Made by a program: the position numbers and the translations under genes. From NCBI GenBank assembly GCA_020848835.1, contig JADLHJ010000003.1, positions 62,001 to 126,000 on the forward strand: a DNA stretch of 64,000 bases, given 5' to 3'. Below are positions 17,403-24,519 of this stretch, in pieces (the stretch's first letter is position 1; each line of letters starts with the position of its first letter). A model generated the notes under the pieces. It saw only the letters and a list, made by a program, of their open reading frames with translations. It had not been told where the DNA came from and did no database searches. This DNA comes from Candidatus Hydrogenedentota bacterium (GTDB taxonomy: Bacteria > Hydrogenedentota > Hydrogenedentia > Hydrogenedentales > SLHB01).

Positions 17403-18944
17403 CTAACACAATTGATACTCCGCGGTGCTCAACAGCAGGTGCATCGCGGCAAAAAGGTTCTTCGGGTTCACGTTCTTCCGGTTCATCGGCGCGTCTGGGC
17501 CGGCCGAAGAATCAAGTGCGGCAAGCAGCACTTGTCGTTGCTCCTCGGCAAGCGGCACGCACAAGAAATGTTCCGCAAGTTTGGTTACGCACTCGTTCGG
17601 CGTGTTGAAGCCAAGCGACAGGAGAAATTCGCGCGCATCCCAACGCTCCGGCTCGTCATCGGCCTTTGCGTCTTTCATCGCGCCCTTCATCGTGTCTTGC
17701 ATCGTTTCCGTCATCGCCTCGTTTTCACCGCTCTTTTTTGTCATCGCTTCCATGCGCGCATCCTTCGCAACATTCGCGGCGAGCAAGGATTGCGGCAAGT
17801 TATAGCGCAACAGCATCGAGTTCGCGTTCGCCCACGCGAGGTTGCCGTCCCAACCTTTCACGTTCGGCGGCAGGAACAAGTCTTGGCCCAGCGACTGGCA
17901 GGCGCGCGCCATTCCCGCATACGGCGGATTCTCGTAGCGCATGTCGAAGGCAAGCTGCACGACAAACTGCGCGGGACTCTTCACCTGTCGCGCGATCGCC
18001 TTGTCGCTGTAAAACGCTTGCGAAGCGAACATTTCACGCAGCATCGGCTTAAGTTCGTAATTGTTTTCCCGCAATGTCGCAGCCAGGCCCTTCACGATAT
18101 CTCGTTCCGGTTCATCGTAGGCGAAATACGTCCACAATTTTGCGGCAATAAACTCTGACGCAGCAGGTTGTTCAAAGATGATATTGATGATGTCCCAACC
18201 GTCGAAGTTGCCGGTTTTACCCATGAAAGTCTTCGACCCGCCATCGTGATAATCGAAACGGTAAGCGAACTTTTCGTAGGTCGCCGTCCATCCCGTAAAC
18301 GCGCGCGCGGATTCTTTAATGTCGTCCTCGGAGTATTGCCCCTGGCCGAGCGTGAACAGCTCCATCAGTTCACGCGCCCAGTTTTCGTTCGGATGTTTCT
18401 TCGTGCTCTTATTATTATCTAAGTAGCGCAACATCGACGGCGACTGCCCAACCTCAATCGCGAGTTGCTTGAAATTTCCGGTGGCATGGCGGCGGAACAC
18501 GTCATTCAATTGATGCGTATGCCACGAGGATTTCACCTTCTGCGCGGAAGTGGCGAAATGTCCATGCCAAAACAGCGTAAGTTTTTCTTCCAACGGGCGC
18601 TCCGAGGTGTGCATGCGTTCGAGCCACCATCCTTTTAAGGATTGAATCGCCGCGCGTTCCTCGGCTTGGAGTTCGTTGCTTTTCTTGCGCCGGGCATCGA
18701 CATCGAGACCGGCATACAGTTGCTTCAATTCTTCGGGACTTTTGGGCTTGACCAACTGGTCCGGCGCCGCAGCCACACCGGCATTGGATTCGTAATCGAC
18801 GAAATAGGCAACGGCTTGGGCCGGTTCCATGGCGACCACTTTCGCCAGCCGTTCACTGGGTCCGCCAAAGCCAGCGCGATTAAGCAAGTGTCGCGCCTTG
18901 TGTGCGTCCCATTTTTCCACCGGTTTTAACAGCGATGTGGCCAT
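17403..18944 (-). CDS. DUF1800 family protein
   Basis: 513 residues from the ATG at 18944 preceded by GAGGAG. It begins with the family pattern KARHLLNRAGFGGP, then LTLFWHGHFATSAQKV, NENWARELMELFTLGQGQYSEDDI, ARAFTGW, YAYDEPERD and VKGWDGNLAWANANSMLLRYN. DUF1800 and DUF1501 are encoded together across many phyla and are thought to be exported as a pair. No clear signal peptide is visible, so export may be piggy-back with the Tat-tagged partner. A Met/Glu/Lys-rich insertion (MEAMTKKSGENEAMTETM and following) breaks the C-terminal domain. Confidence 0.93.
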   Translation of the reverse strand: MATSLLKPVEKWDAHKARHLLNRAGFGGPSERLAKVVAMEPAQAVAYFVDYESNAGVAAAPDQLVKPKSPEELKQLYAGLDVDARRKKSNELQAEERAAIQSLKGWWLERMHTSERPLEEKLTLFWHGHFATSAQKVKSSWHTHQLNDVFRRHATGNFKQLAIEVGQSPSMLRYLDNNKSTKKHPNENWARELMELFTLGQGQYSEDDIKESARAFTGWTATYEKFAYRFDYHDGGSKTFMGKTGNFDGWDIINIIFEQPAASEFIAAKLWTYFAYDEPERDIVKGLAATLRENNYELKPMLREMFASQAFYSDKAIARQVKSPAQFVVQLAFDMRYENPPYAGMARACQSLGQDLFLPPNVKGWDGNLAWANANSMLLRYNLPQSLLAANVAKDARMEAMTKKSGENEAMTETMQDTMKGAMKDAKADDEPERWDAREFLLSLGFNTPNECVTKLAEHFLCVPLAEEQRQVLLAALDSSAGPDAPMNRKNVNPKNLFAAMHLLLSTAEYQLC

Positions 18945-19315
18945 GATTCCCACTCCTCGAACAAGCCTTGAGCCCAGCGTGCTAGAGCATTGTACCCCGC
19001 ATCAATGATCTTTAAAACCCCATACTTCACAGCGAGTTCCAGCAAAGTTACGCATAGTCGTACTGAACATGTGTGTTCAATGGGCACGAATTGCTACGCG
19101 CGAAAGATGTGTGAATTTTATTACTTACGGCTTATTAAACCTCTGTTGCTACGAAACTTACCGTTTTTTCGCAATTTTACGGAATATTCGGCATGGCACC
19201 TGCTCCTGCCCGTCTAGTAAGGCTTTGCAGTACCGGCTTCGGGGGAGCTGGGGAAGCGACGGCTTGGGGCCGACGCCTCCGGGGAGCGCTTGGGATCGGA
19301 CAAGGAGACCGAACG
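18945..19315 (+). promoter_or_regulatory. Upstream region of the hcp operon: palindrome and G-rich leader
   Basis: The first part is AT-rich. It contains TGAACA-TGTG-TGTTCA (19064-19079), a perfect 6-4-6 palindrome that could bind a Crp/Fnr- or repressor-type regulator. Then comes a G-rich segment with runs of 5, 4, 4, 4 and 3 G at 19241, 19250, 19266, 19281 and 19292. Small hairpins are also possible, including TCGG/CCGA enclosing the AAGGAG ribosome-binding site of the 29-residue gene. I do not match it to a known riboswitch class. Confidence 0.45.
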
Positions 19316-19405
19316 ATGTGGATGCACAAGGTCATGGTAGTCGTGGCAATTGCCGCGATGGTTGCCGCCGCGGTGGGTCTGATAGCAGTACCTATCACGG
19401 CGTAG
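19316..19405 (+). CDS. 29-residue single-span membrane peptide
   Basis: ATG at 19316, ten bases after the start of AAGGAG. The peptide is MWMHKVMVVVAIAAMVAAAV followed by GLIAVPITA, almost entirely one transmembrane helix with a short positively charged N-terminus. It lies 73 bases upstream of the orphan gene and 568 bases upstream of hcp, on the same strand. Small membrane peptides of this size often modulate a larger partner or are leader peptides. It could equally be a translated leader with no stable product. Confidence 0.55.
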   Translation: MWMHKVMVVVAIAAMVAAAVGLIAVPITA

Positions 19406-19478
19406 AACCCTCTGCGGGAATAAACGACCCGCGAGCCATCCAATGAGTCTCCCCAATGCACAGAAGAGGGGATCTGCA

Positions 19479-19952
19479 GTGAATTCGCTCCGCGCACGCA
19501 GGGAGTCTGTTGCCAGTCTCACCATTCGCCAATGCCTCATGTCGCACGCACAGGAAACCGCATCGCGCGCACTGGAGCGCTTGGGCGGACCGCTATCGCT
19601 CGAAAACCTCGACGCTTTTCTAATCGATTCGGATTGTATGAAGTACCGCGCAATGATCGTCTTCGACAGCACGCCGCTTGAACCGCGACAGTTTGCACTC
19701 CCAGTGTTTCAGGGCGGCTCTTCCCAGCGTTTGTGCAAGCTCTACGTGCACCCGTATTTCGCAAGTGCGCGCGAATACCTTCCGCTAATCGTCGCGTATA
19801 TGGCGGCGGCAATAAACTTCGGCGGTTCCGTGCCGCTAAGCTTTTGCGAGATGTACGGCGCTGCGCTCTTGCAAGTGCCGCAGGAAGATTTTTACGACGC
19901 GATTAGGGACATTTCGCGTCTGGTCCCGTCACAATTGGCACTTGCACAATAA
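19479..19952 (+). CDS. Protein of unknown function upstream of hcp
   Basis: 157 residues from the GTG at 19479, chosen because GAGGGG lies seven bases upstream. An ATG at 19443 in the same frame has no ribosome-binding site. No transmembrane segment or cofactor motif is obvious. The central part reads KYRAMIVFDSTPLEPRQFAL and LYVHPYFASAREYLPLIVAYM, then INFGGSVPLSFCEMYGAAL. It ends 21 bases before hcp with a good ribosome-binding site for hcp in between, so the two are almost certainly co-transcribed. I do not recognise a family. A role in hybrid-cluster protein maturation or nitrosative stress is only a contextual guess. Confidence 0.7.
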   Translation: MNSLRARRESVASLTIRQCLMSHAQETASRALERLGGPLSLENLDAFLIDSDCMKYRAMIVFDSTPLEPRQFALPVFQGGSSQRLCKLYVHPYFASAREYLPLIVAYMAAAINFGGSVPLSFCEMYGAALLQVPQEDFYDAIRDISRLVPSQLALAQ

Positions 19953-19973
19953 AAAAGAAGGAGAGTTGAAATC

Positions 19974-21281
19974 ATGGCGTTGATGCATTGCGACCAATGC
20001 GAACAAACGGCCCATCGCACCGCGTGTACAGAAGTCGGCGTGTGTGGCAAAGACCCGGACATCGAATCGCTGCAAAAGATTTTGCTCTACGGCCTGAAAG
20101 GCATGGCCGCCTACAAACATCACGCGCGGCGCTTGGGAAAGACCGACGAAGAGGTCGAAGCATTTATCGAAGAAGCCCTATTCGCGACGGTGACGAACGT
20201 CAATTTCGACATGGAGAGCCTGCTCGAAATGGTGCTCGAGTGCGGCCGGATGAACTACAAGACAATGGAATTGCTCGATCATGGCCACGTGGAAATGTTC
20301 GGCCAACCCGCGCCCACCGAAGTGATCGAAGGCATACAAGACGGCCCGGGCATCCTTGTAACCGGACACGACCTGGTCGATCTCAAAGACATCCTCGAAC
20401 AAAGTGCGGGCAAAGGCATCAAGGTGTATACACACGGCGAAATGCTACCCGCGCACATGTATCCCGGCCTGAAAAAATATCCGCACCTCGCGGGACACTT
20501 CGGCGGCGCCTGGCAAAAACAGCGCGTCGAGTTCCGTGCATTCGGTGGTCCCACGGTTGCTACCACGAATTGCGTATTGATTCCCTGGGCGGGCAGCAAC
20601 TACATCGACCGCTTGTTCACGACGCGCGCTACCGCCGTTCCGGGCGCAACCCGGATCAAAACGAACGACTTCTCACAGGTGATTGCGAAAGCACTCGAGA
20701 TCGGCCCACTGAAACCAACAACGTTTAAGCAATCCACTGTTGGATTTCACCATAGCGTGATCCTCAGCCTGGCCGACAAGGTTGTGGACGCGGTGAAATC
20801 GGGAAAGATCAAGCGTTTCTTTGTTATCGGCGGATGCGACGGCGCGGAACCCGGCCGCAATTACTTCAATGATTATGCGCACGCGCTGCCGAATGAATCT
20901 GTAATTCTCACGCTCGGATGCGGCAAATACCGTATCCGCGATCACGAATACGGATCGGTTGATGGCATCCCGCGCTTCCTTGACATGGGACAATGCAACG
21001 ACGCCTACGGTGCCATACAGGTAGCGCTCGCATTATCGAAGGCGTTCAACTGCGGCGTGAACGATCTGCCATTGACGCTGGTTATTTCGTGGTTTGAACA
21101 GAAGGCAGTCGCGGTATTGCTGACCCTGCTCTATCTCGGCGTACAGAACATCGCGCTTGGCCCGGCCCTGCCCGCGTTCATCACGCCGAACGTGTTAAAC
21201 GTATTGGTCGAGAAGTTCGGACTCAAAGGAATTGGGACAGACGGTGTAGCCGACGCTCAGGCGGCAATGGCTATCGCATAG
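19974..21281 (+). CDS. hcp: Hybrid cluster protein (hydroxylamine reductase), short class
   Basis: 435 residues, shorter than the ~550 of E. coli Hcp, matching the class that lacks one helical domain. The N-terminal iron-sulfur motif uses Cys6, Cys9, Cys18 and Cys24 (MHCDQCEQTA...CTEVGVC). Hybrid-cluster ligands are suggested by the Cys in GGCDGAEPGRNYF, TLGCGKYRIRD and AFNCGVNDLPL, and by His/Glu residues such as HGEMLPAHMYP. Hcp reduces NO or hydroxylamine and is usually induced by nitrosative stress through Fnr, NsrR or HcpR regulators. AAGGAG precedes the ATG. No reductase partner (hcr) is adjacent. Confidence 0.95.
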   Translation: MALMHCDQCEQTAHRTACTEVGVCGKDPDIESLQKILLYGLKGMAAYKHHARRLGKTDEEVEAFIEEALFATVTNVNFDMESLLEMVLECGRMNYKTMELLDHGHVEMFGQPAPTEVIEGIQDGPGILVTGHDLVDLKDILEQSAGKGIKVYTHGEMLPAHMYPGLKKYPHLAGHFGGAWQKQRVEFRAFGGPTVATTNCVLIPWAGSNYIDRLFTTRATAVPGATRIKTNDFSQVIAKALEIGPLKPTTFKQSTVGFHHSVILSLADKVVDAVKSGKIKRFFVIGGCDGAEPGRNYFNDYAHALPNESVILTLGCGKYRIRDHEYGSVDGIPRFLDMGQCNDAYGAIQVALALSKAFNCGVNDLPLTLVISWFEQKAVAVLLTLLYLGVQNIALGPALPAFITPNVLNVLVEKFGLKGIGTDGVADAQAAMAIA

Positions 21282-21312
21282 TTTCTCCAGCACACGACCA
21301 CCACTACTGCAT

Positions 21313-21350
21313 ATAGCGGGCGCAGCACACAGCGCCCGCTATTTGTTTTT
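21313..21350 (+). terminator. Rho-independent terminator of hcp
   Basis: ATAGCGGGCGC-AGCACACA-GCGCCCGCTAT is a perfect 11-bp stem followed by TTGTTTTT. It lies 32 bases after the hcp stop codon and precedes the convergent queC end. Confidence 0.92.
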
Positions 21351-21358
21351 GTCAATAG

Positions 21359-22057
21359 CTATGTCTTCGCATAGGGCAGCGGATCGTTTACCCCCGCCTC
21401 ATCAAACGCCTTCAACCGTTCGACACAGGTTGGACAGGTACCGCAGGCGCGCTCACCACCGCGATAACACGACCACGTGTATCCGAAATTCACACCAAGC
21501 TCCCCACCAAGCCGCACCGACTCCACCTTCTTCTTATGAATAAAGGGCGCGTGTACCGTAATCGGTTCGCGACGATTCAACGCAAGCACCGCATTCACGC
21601 GTGCAAGAAAGTCCGTCGTGCAATCCCAATAGCCATATTCGTCCAGAGCCTGTGCTCCGTAGAAAATGTCGCGAATACCCTGCGTCTCTGCATAAGCCGC
21701 CGCAACGGACAGTAAGATCATGTTGCGGTTCGGCACATACGTCGGCGGTTGATCGAGCTGACTTTCCTGTAAGTCGCTCAAGTCGGGCACCACCTTGCCA
21801 CCCGTAACCAGTGCGGATGCGCCCTTCACCAACTCACCCAAGAAAGTGACATCAATCACGCGATACGCAGCAGCATCGACAGCATCGGTCTGCCAATGCG
21901 CACACTCGATTTCCTTCGCATGCCGCTGCCCATAATTAAAACTTACGGCATGCACCGGCGCACGCCCCAAAGTCCTAACCACATAATGCAGCAACACCGA
22001 GGAGTCCAGCCCGCCGCTCAACAATACCACGGCGGGACCCGATGGTAAATCGCCCAT
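21359..22057 (-). CDS. queC: 7-cyano-7-deazaguanine synthase
   Basis: 232 residues. It converts 7-carboxy-7-deazaguanine to preQ0 using ATP and ammonia, for queuosine tRNA modification. The PP-loop motif SGGLDSS is at 14-20, SFNYGQRHAKEI follows, and PNRNMILLSVAAAYAE is the family helix. The C-terminal zinc site uses the cysteines in SCYRGGERACGTCPTC. Other preQ0 genes are not in the window. The gene runs toward the hcp terminator. The next feature upstream is tRNA-Val. Confidence 0.96.
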   Translation of the reverse strand: MGDLPSGPAVVLLSGGLDSSVLLHYVVRTLGRAPVHAVSFNYGQRHAKEIECAHWQTDAVDAAAYRVIDVTFLGELVKGASALVTGGKVVPDLSDLQESQLDQPPTYVPNRNMILLSVAAAYAETQGIRDIFYGAQALDEYGYWDCTTDFLARVNAVLALNRREPITVHAPFIHKKKVESVRLGGELGVNFGYTWSCYRGGERACGTCPTCVERLKAFDEAGVNDPLPYAKT

Positions 22058-22136
22058 GAAAGAATTCCTTATTCAGTTCAATCGCGGAAGTGTGCGGGCC
22101 GAATATTACGAAAAGGTTAAACGATAGGAAAAATGG

Positions 22137-22210
22137 TGGGCGGCACAGGGCTCGAACCTGTGACCTCCGCCGTGTGAAGACGGCGCTCTAACCACCTGAG
22201 CTAGCCGCCC
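22137..22210 (-). tRNA. tRNA-Val (anticodon CAC)
   Basis: A 74-nt cloverleaf on the minus strand. Acceptor GGGCGGC/GCCGCCC with discriminator A73; D-arm GCTC/GAGC; anticodon stem CCGTC/GGCGG with loop TTCACAC, giving CAC; T-arm ACAGG-TTCGAGC-CCTGT. CCA is not encoded. No integrase or attachment-site duplication is visible next to it. Confidence 0.93.
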
Positions 22211-22291
22211 ACCGAGTAGTCGGGAATCTTAACAAACGCTGGAAGATTGCGTCAAACCCGACGCGTGACACGTAGCCGCAGCGGGTAACGC

Positions 22292-22453
22292 TCACCCCTT
22301 GCTGATTCCGATTGCGCTCGCGATGTCCGAGAGAATCGGGATGTTCCAGCCGAACAGGCCCGTGGCGGCGGCGGCAAACAGAATCAATATCGCGATCGCG
22401 AACACTCCGCCAATAAACGCCCTGATCTGGGTCCACCGCACTGCCTTCCCCAT
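22292..22453 (-). CDS. Small membrane protein (53 aa)
   Basis: ATG at 22453 with GGAGG nine bases upstream. MGKAVRWTQIRAF is followed by a hydrophobic helix (IGGVFAIAILILFAAAATGLF) and a short amphipathic tail ending AIGISKG. It lies 16 bases downstream of the sugar isomerase/epimerase gene and is probably in the same transcript. The family is not recognised. It resembles the single-span orphan proteins common downstream of metabolic genes. Confidence 0.65.
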   Translation of the reverse strand: MGKAVRWTQIRAFIGGVFAIAILILFAAAATGLFGWNIPILSDIASAIGISKG

Positions 22454-22469
22454 GTCCGCTGTCCTCCCG

Positions 22470-23324
22470 TTATGCGCTGTGCGCTTTTGCCCCTTCGACA
22501 ATTTTCATGAACCGTCGCCCATACTCCACATAGGAATCGTGCAACGCTTTTTCGCTGGCTGCGCCTTGGCCGGTGTGAATCACGGCCGCGAGATGCGGCT
22601 CGATCGAAAATCCGCCGTCGTACCCTTTTGCGAGCAAGTCCGCGACGATCTCCGGCACATATCCATCACCTTCGCCACAATAGGTGTACAACTCTTCGCC
22701 CTCAGTCTTCTTCGCGTCCTTAATATGAACGTACACGATGTCGTTGAAAACGGTCTGGTAATAGTCCCACGCATCCTGCCCATAGGTCACGGGATTACCG
22801 GTATCAAACACGACTTTAAGCGCGGGCGAGTTCACTTCGCCGAGCAGAATGTTGCTGTTGTCCGCGGAGAGCCCGCCCCAACCGCTGCAGTTTTCGTGGC
22901 ATAACGTGATGCCGCCGTCTTCCGCCATTTTTGCAAGCGTCTTCATCCGTTTAACCGCTTCGTCGCGCCATGCGGGTTCGTCTATTGGATGTTTGGGATC
23001 ATTGGGATAACTCATCACCCGGATGAATTGCGTGCCGAGACGTTGCATGCGAGGAATCGCGCGCGCGAGATCTTCCACATCGATATTCGCATCGCAGGTG
23101 ATCGGACGTGCCCAGTTCGCAATCGCGCTGCCGAAGCAAGAAACCTTCATTCCTGCCGCGCCAACTTTTTCGACAACCTCCTCGAACAATTCATCGGAGA
23201 CCATCGTGAAGTTGGTGCCGTTTACAAGGCGCAACTCCAGGTGTTCCCAACCAAGTTCCTGATGCGCGGCAATCTGCGCTTCAATCGATTTGCCTGCTTC
23301 GTCCGAAATACCTGAATAAAACAT
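22470..23324 (-). CDS. Sugar phosphate isomerase/epimerase (xylose isomerase-like TIM barrel)
   Basis: 284 residues. The AP endonuclease 2-type barrel shows the expected ordered strands: SDEAGKSIEAQIAAHQELGWEHLELRLVNG, VSCFGSAIANW, FIRVMSYPND, ITLCHENCSGWGG, LKVVFDTGNPVTYG, YVHIKDAKKTEGE and FSIEPHL. The conserved Glu, Asp, His and Glu residues on these strands are the usual metal ligands of this family (E in LCHENC, D in FDTGNP, H in VHIKD, E in SIEPH). The substrate is a keto-sugar or inositol derivative and cannot be named. It forms a transcript with the small membrane protein. Confidence 0.88.
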   Translation of the reverse strand: MFYSGISDEAGKSIEAQIAAHQELGWEHLELRLVNGTNFTMVSDELFEEVVEKVGAAGMKVSCFGSAIANWARPITCDANIDVEDLARAIPRMQRLGTQFIRVMSYPNDPKHPIDEPAWRDEAVKRMKTLAKMAEDGGITLCHENCSGWGGLSADNSNILLGEVNSPALKVVFDTGNPVTYGQDAWDYYQTVFNDIVYVHIKDAKKTEGEELYTYCGEGDGYVPEIVADLLAKGYDGGFSIEPHLAAVIHTGQGAASEKALHDSYVEYGRRFMKIVEGAKAHSA

Positions 23325-23352
23325 CTATTACTCCTGCTAAGCGTAATTGGCG

Positions 23353-23820
23353 CTACTGTTGTTGGCTCTGTTGCGCCTGCTTCTTCATAAATTCTTGTTG
23401 GCGTTTTTCAATTTCTTCTTCCGTCAAATCTTCCGTATGTGTCGCGATGTACCACTTATTTCCAAACGGATCGGTCACGCTAGCGGAGCGTTCGCCATAA
23501 AACATATCCGCCGGTTCGTATAGCGAAGTCGCACCCGCATCCAGCGCGCGCCGGTATGCAGCATCGGTGTCTGGCAAGTACAAATGGATCGCACAAGGCA
23601 GCGCACCCCACTGCGCAGTCGCATCCGACACTTCGATCGCCGCCCCGCCTATTCTTGCCGACGCATGCATGATCTTTCCGTCCGGCGTTAATCCGCGAAA
23701 CGTCTCCTCCGCGTCAAACGCGGCCTTCACAAAATCGAGAAACCTCGCCGCGCCGTCCACATGAAAATAAGGCACTACGGCCTGAAACCCGTCCGGAATA
23801 TGTGAACGCGCTTTCGCCAT
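23353..23820 (-). CDS. VOC-superfamily protein, PhnB-like
   Basis: 155 residues from the ATG at 23820 (MAKARSHIPDGFQAVVPYF). The longer open frame to 23943 crosses the terminator-like repeat and is rejected. Core features are VPYFHVDGAARFLDFVKAAFDAEE, MHASARIGGAAIEVSDA and SVTDPFGNKWYIATHTEDL, which carries the C-terminal metal-site Glu/His region of glyoxalase-like proteins. The last 30 residues are Glu/Gln-rich (EEEIEKRQQEFMKKQAQQSQQQ region), giving an unstructured tail. The substrate is unknown. Confidence 0.87.
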   Translation of the reverse strand: MAKARSHIPDGFQAVVPYFHVDGAARFLDFVKAAFDAEETFRGLTPDGKIMHASARIGGAAIEVSDATAQWGALPCAIHLYLPDTDAAYRRALDAGATSLYEPADMFYGERSASVTDPFGNKWYIATHTEDLTEEEIEKRQQEFMKKQAQQSQQQ

Positions 23821-23851
23821 AAATACACTTTCACCAAAAATTGACCACGCC

Positions 23852-23880
23852 AAAAAAGGAGCACGGGCGTCTCGCCCGTG
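23852..23880 (-). terminator. Terminator/palindrome downstream of the DJ-1 family gene
   Basis: On the minus strand CACGGGCG-AGA-CGCCCGTG is followed by CTCCTTTTTT. The stem is a perfect 8 bp. It starts directly after the DJ-1 stop codon and separates it from the VOC gene. Confidence 0.85.
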
Positions 23881-23881
23881 A

Positions 23882-24433
23882 TTAATTCCGCACCAACGCC
23901 TTTTCCACCGACTGACGCTTCTCCCGACCTTCCAGCGCTTCAATCAAAGTCAGCCCGAAATCCAGCGCCGTACCAGGACCGCGCCCCGTGATGATTTTGC
24001 CATCGCACTGCACCGGCGCGCCGGTGTAAGTCACATCGGACAAACCCATCTTGTCCACAAACCCGGGATAACTCGTAGCCTTTTTGCCCTTGAGAATTCC
24101 CGCGTTCGCGAACACCTTAGGCGCCGCACAGATGGCTCCGGCATACTTCCCGCTATCCACCATCTTGTGCAGCACGGCATGCACACGCTCGTCGCGATCC
24201 AGATTTTCCGCACCCGGCATCCCACCCGGTAGCACGACCATGTCGTAGTCGTCATTCATCGCATCATCAAGCGTCTTGTCGGCCTGGACGGTAATCCCAT
24301 GCGCGGCCTTCACGTCCACACCATTCAAGCTCGCGGTCACAACTTCCACATCCGCGCGCCGTAGCAAATCTATGATGGTTATCGCCTCTATTTCCTCGAA
24401 GCCTTCCGCAAGCGGCACCAATACCTTTTTCAT
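23882..24433 (-). CDS. DJ-1/PfpI (YajL/ThiJ) family protein
   Basis: 183 residues from the ATG at 24433. MKKVLVPLAEGFEEIEAITI gives the N-terminal strand with the conserved Glu near residue 16. VVLPGGMPGAENL follows, and the nucleophile elbow GAICAAPKVF places the reactive Cys at about 102. GRGPGTALDFGLTLIEAL is the C-terminal signature. Members are deglycase/chaperone-like or peptidase-like proteins of oxidative-stress response; YajL is the closest model. Upstream in-frame extension to 24889 is not supported. It is followed by a strong terminator. Confidence 0.93.
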   Translation of the reverse strand: MKKVLVPLAEGFEEIEAITIIDLLRRADVEVVTASLNGVDVKAAHGITVQADKTLDDAMNDDYDMVVLPGGMPGAENLDRDERVHAVLHKMVDSGKYAGAICAAPKVFANAGILKGKKATSYPGFVDKMGLSDVTYTGAPVQCDGKIITGRGPGTALDFGLTLIEALEGREKRQSVEKALVRN

Positions 24434-24519
24434 GATTACAGCCCTCCCGGCAAGCGCAACCCTTCGCCCGCCATTCGTACTCTTCAGTCTAGTGCGTGAT
24501 GGATATTGAGTCAATCGGC

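Noticed and set aside
19191..19315. Guanidine-II (mini-ykkC) or c-di-GMP riboswitch in the hcp leader
   Set aside because: The ACGR loop pairs and the GEMM core sequences are not present; only G-runs and weak hairpins are seen.
21359..22057. preQ1 riboswitch upstream of queC
   Set aside because: The 80 bases between queC and the tRNA lack the pseudoknot sequence pattern of known preQ1 riboswitches.
22137..22210. tRNA-Val as an integration site for a mobile element
   Set aside because: No integrase, no direct repeat of the tRNA 3' end and no foreign gene block lies on either side.
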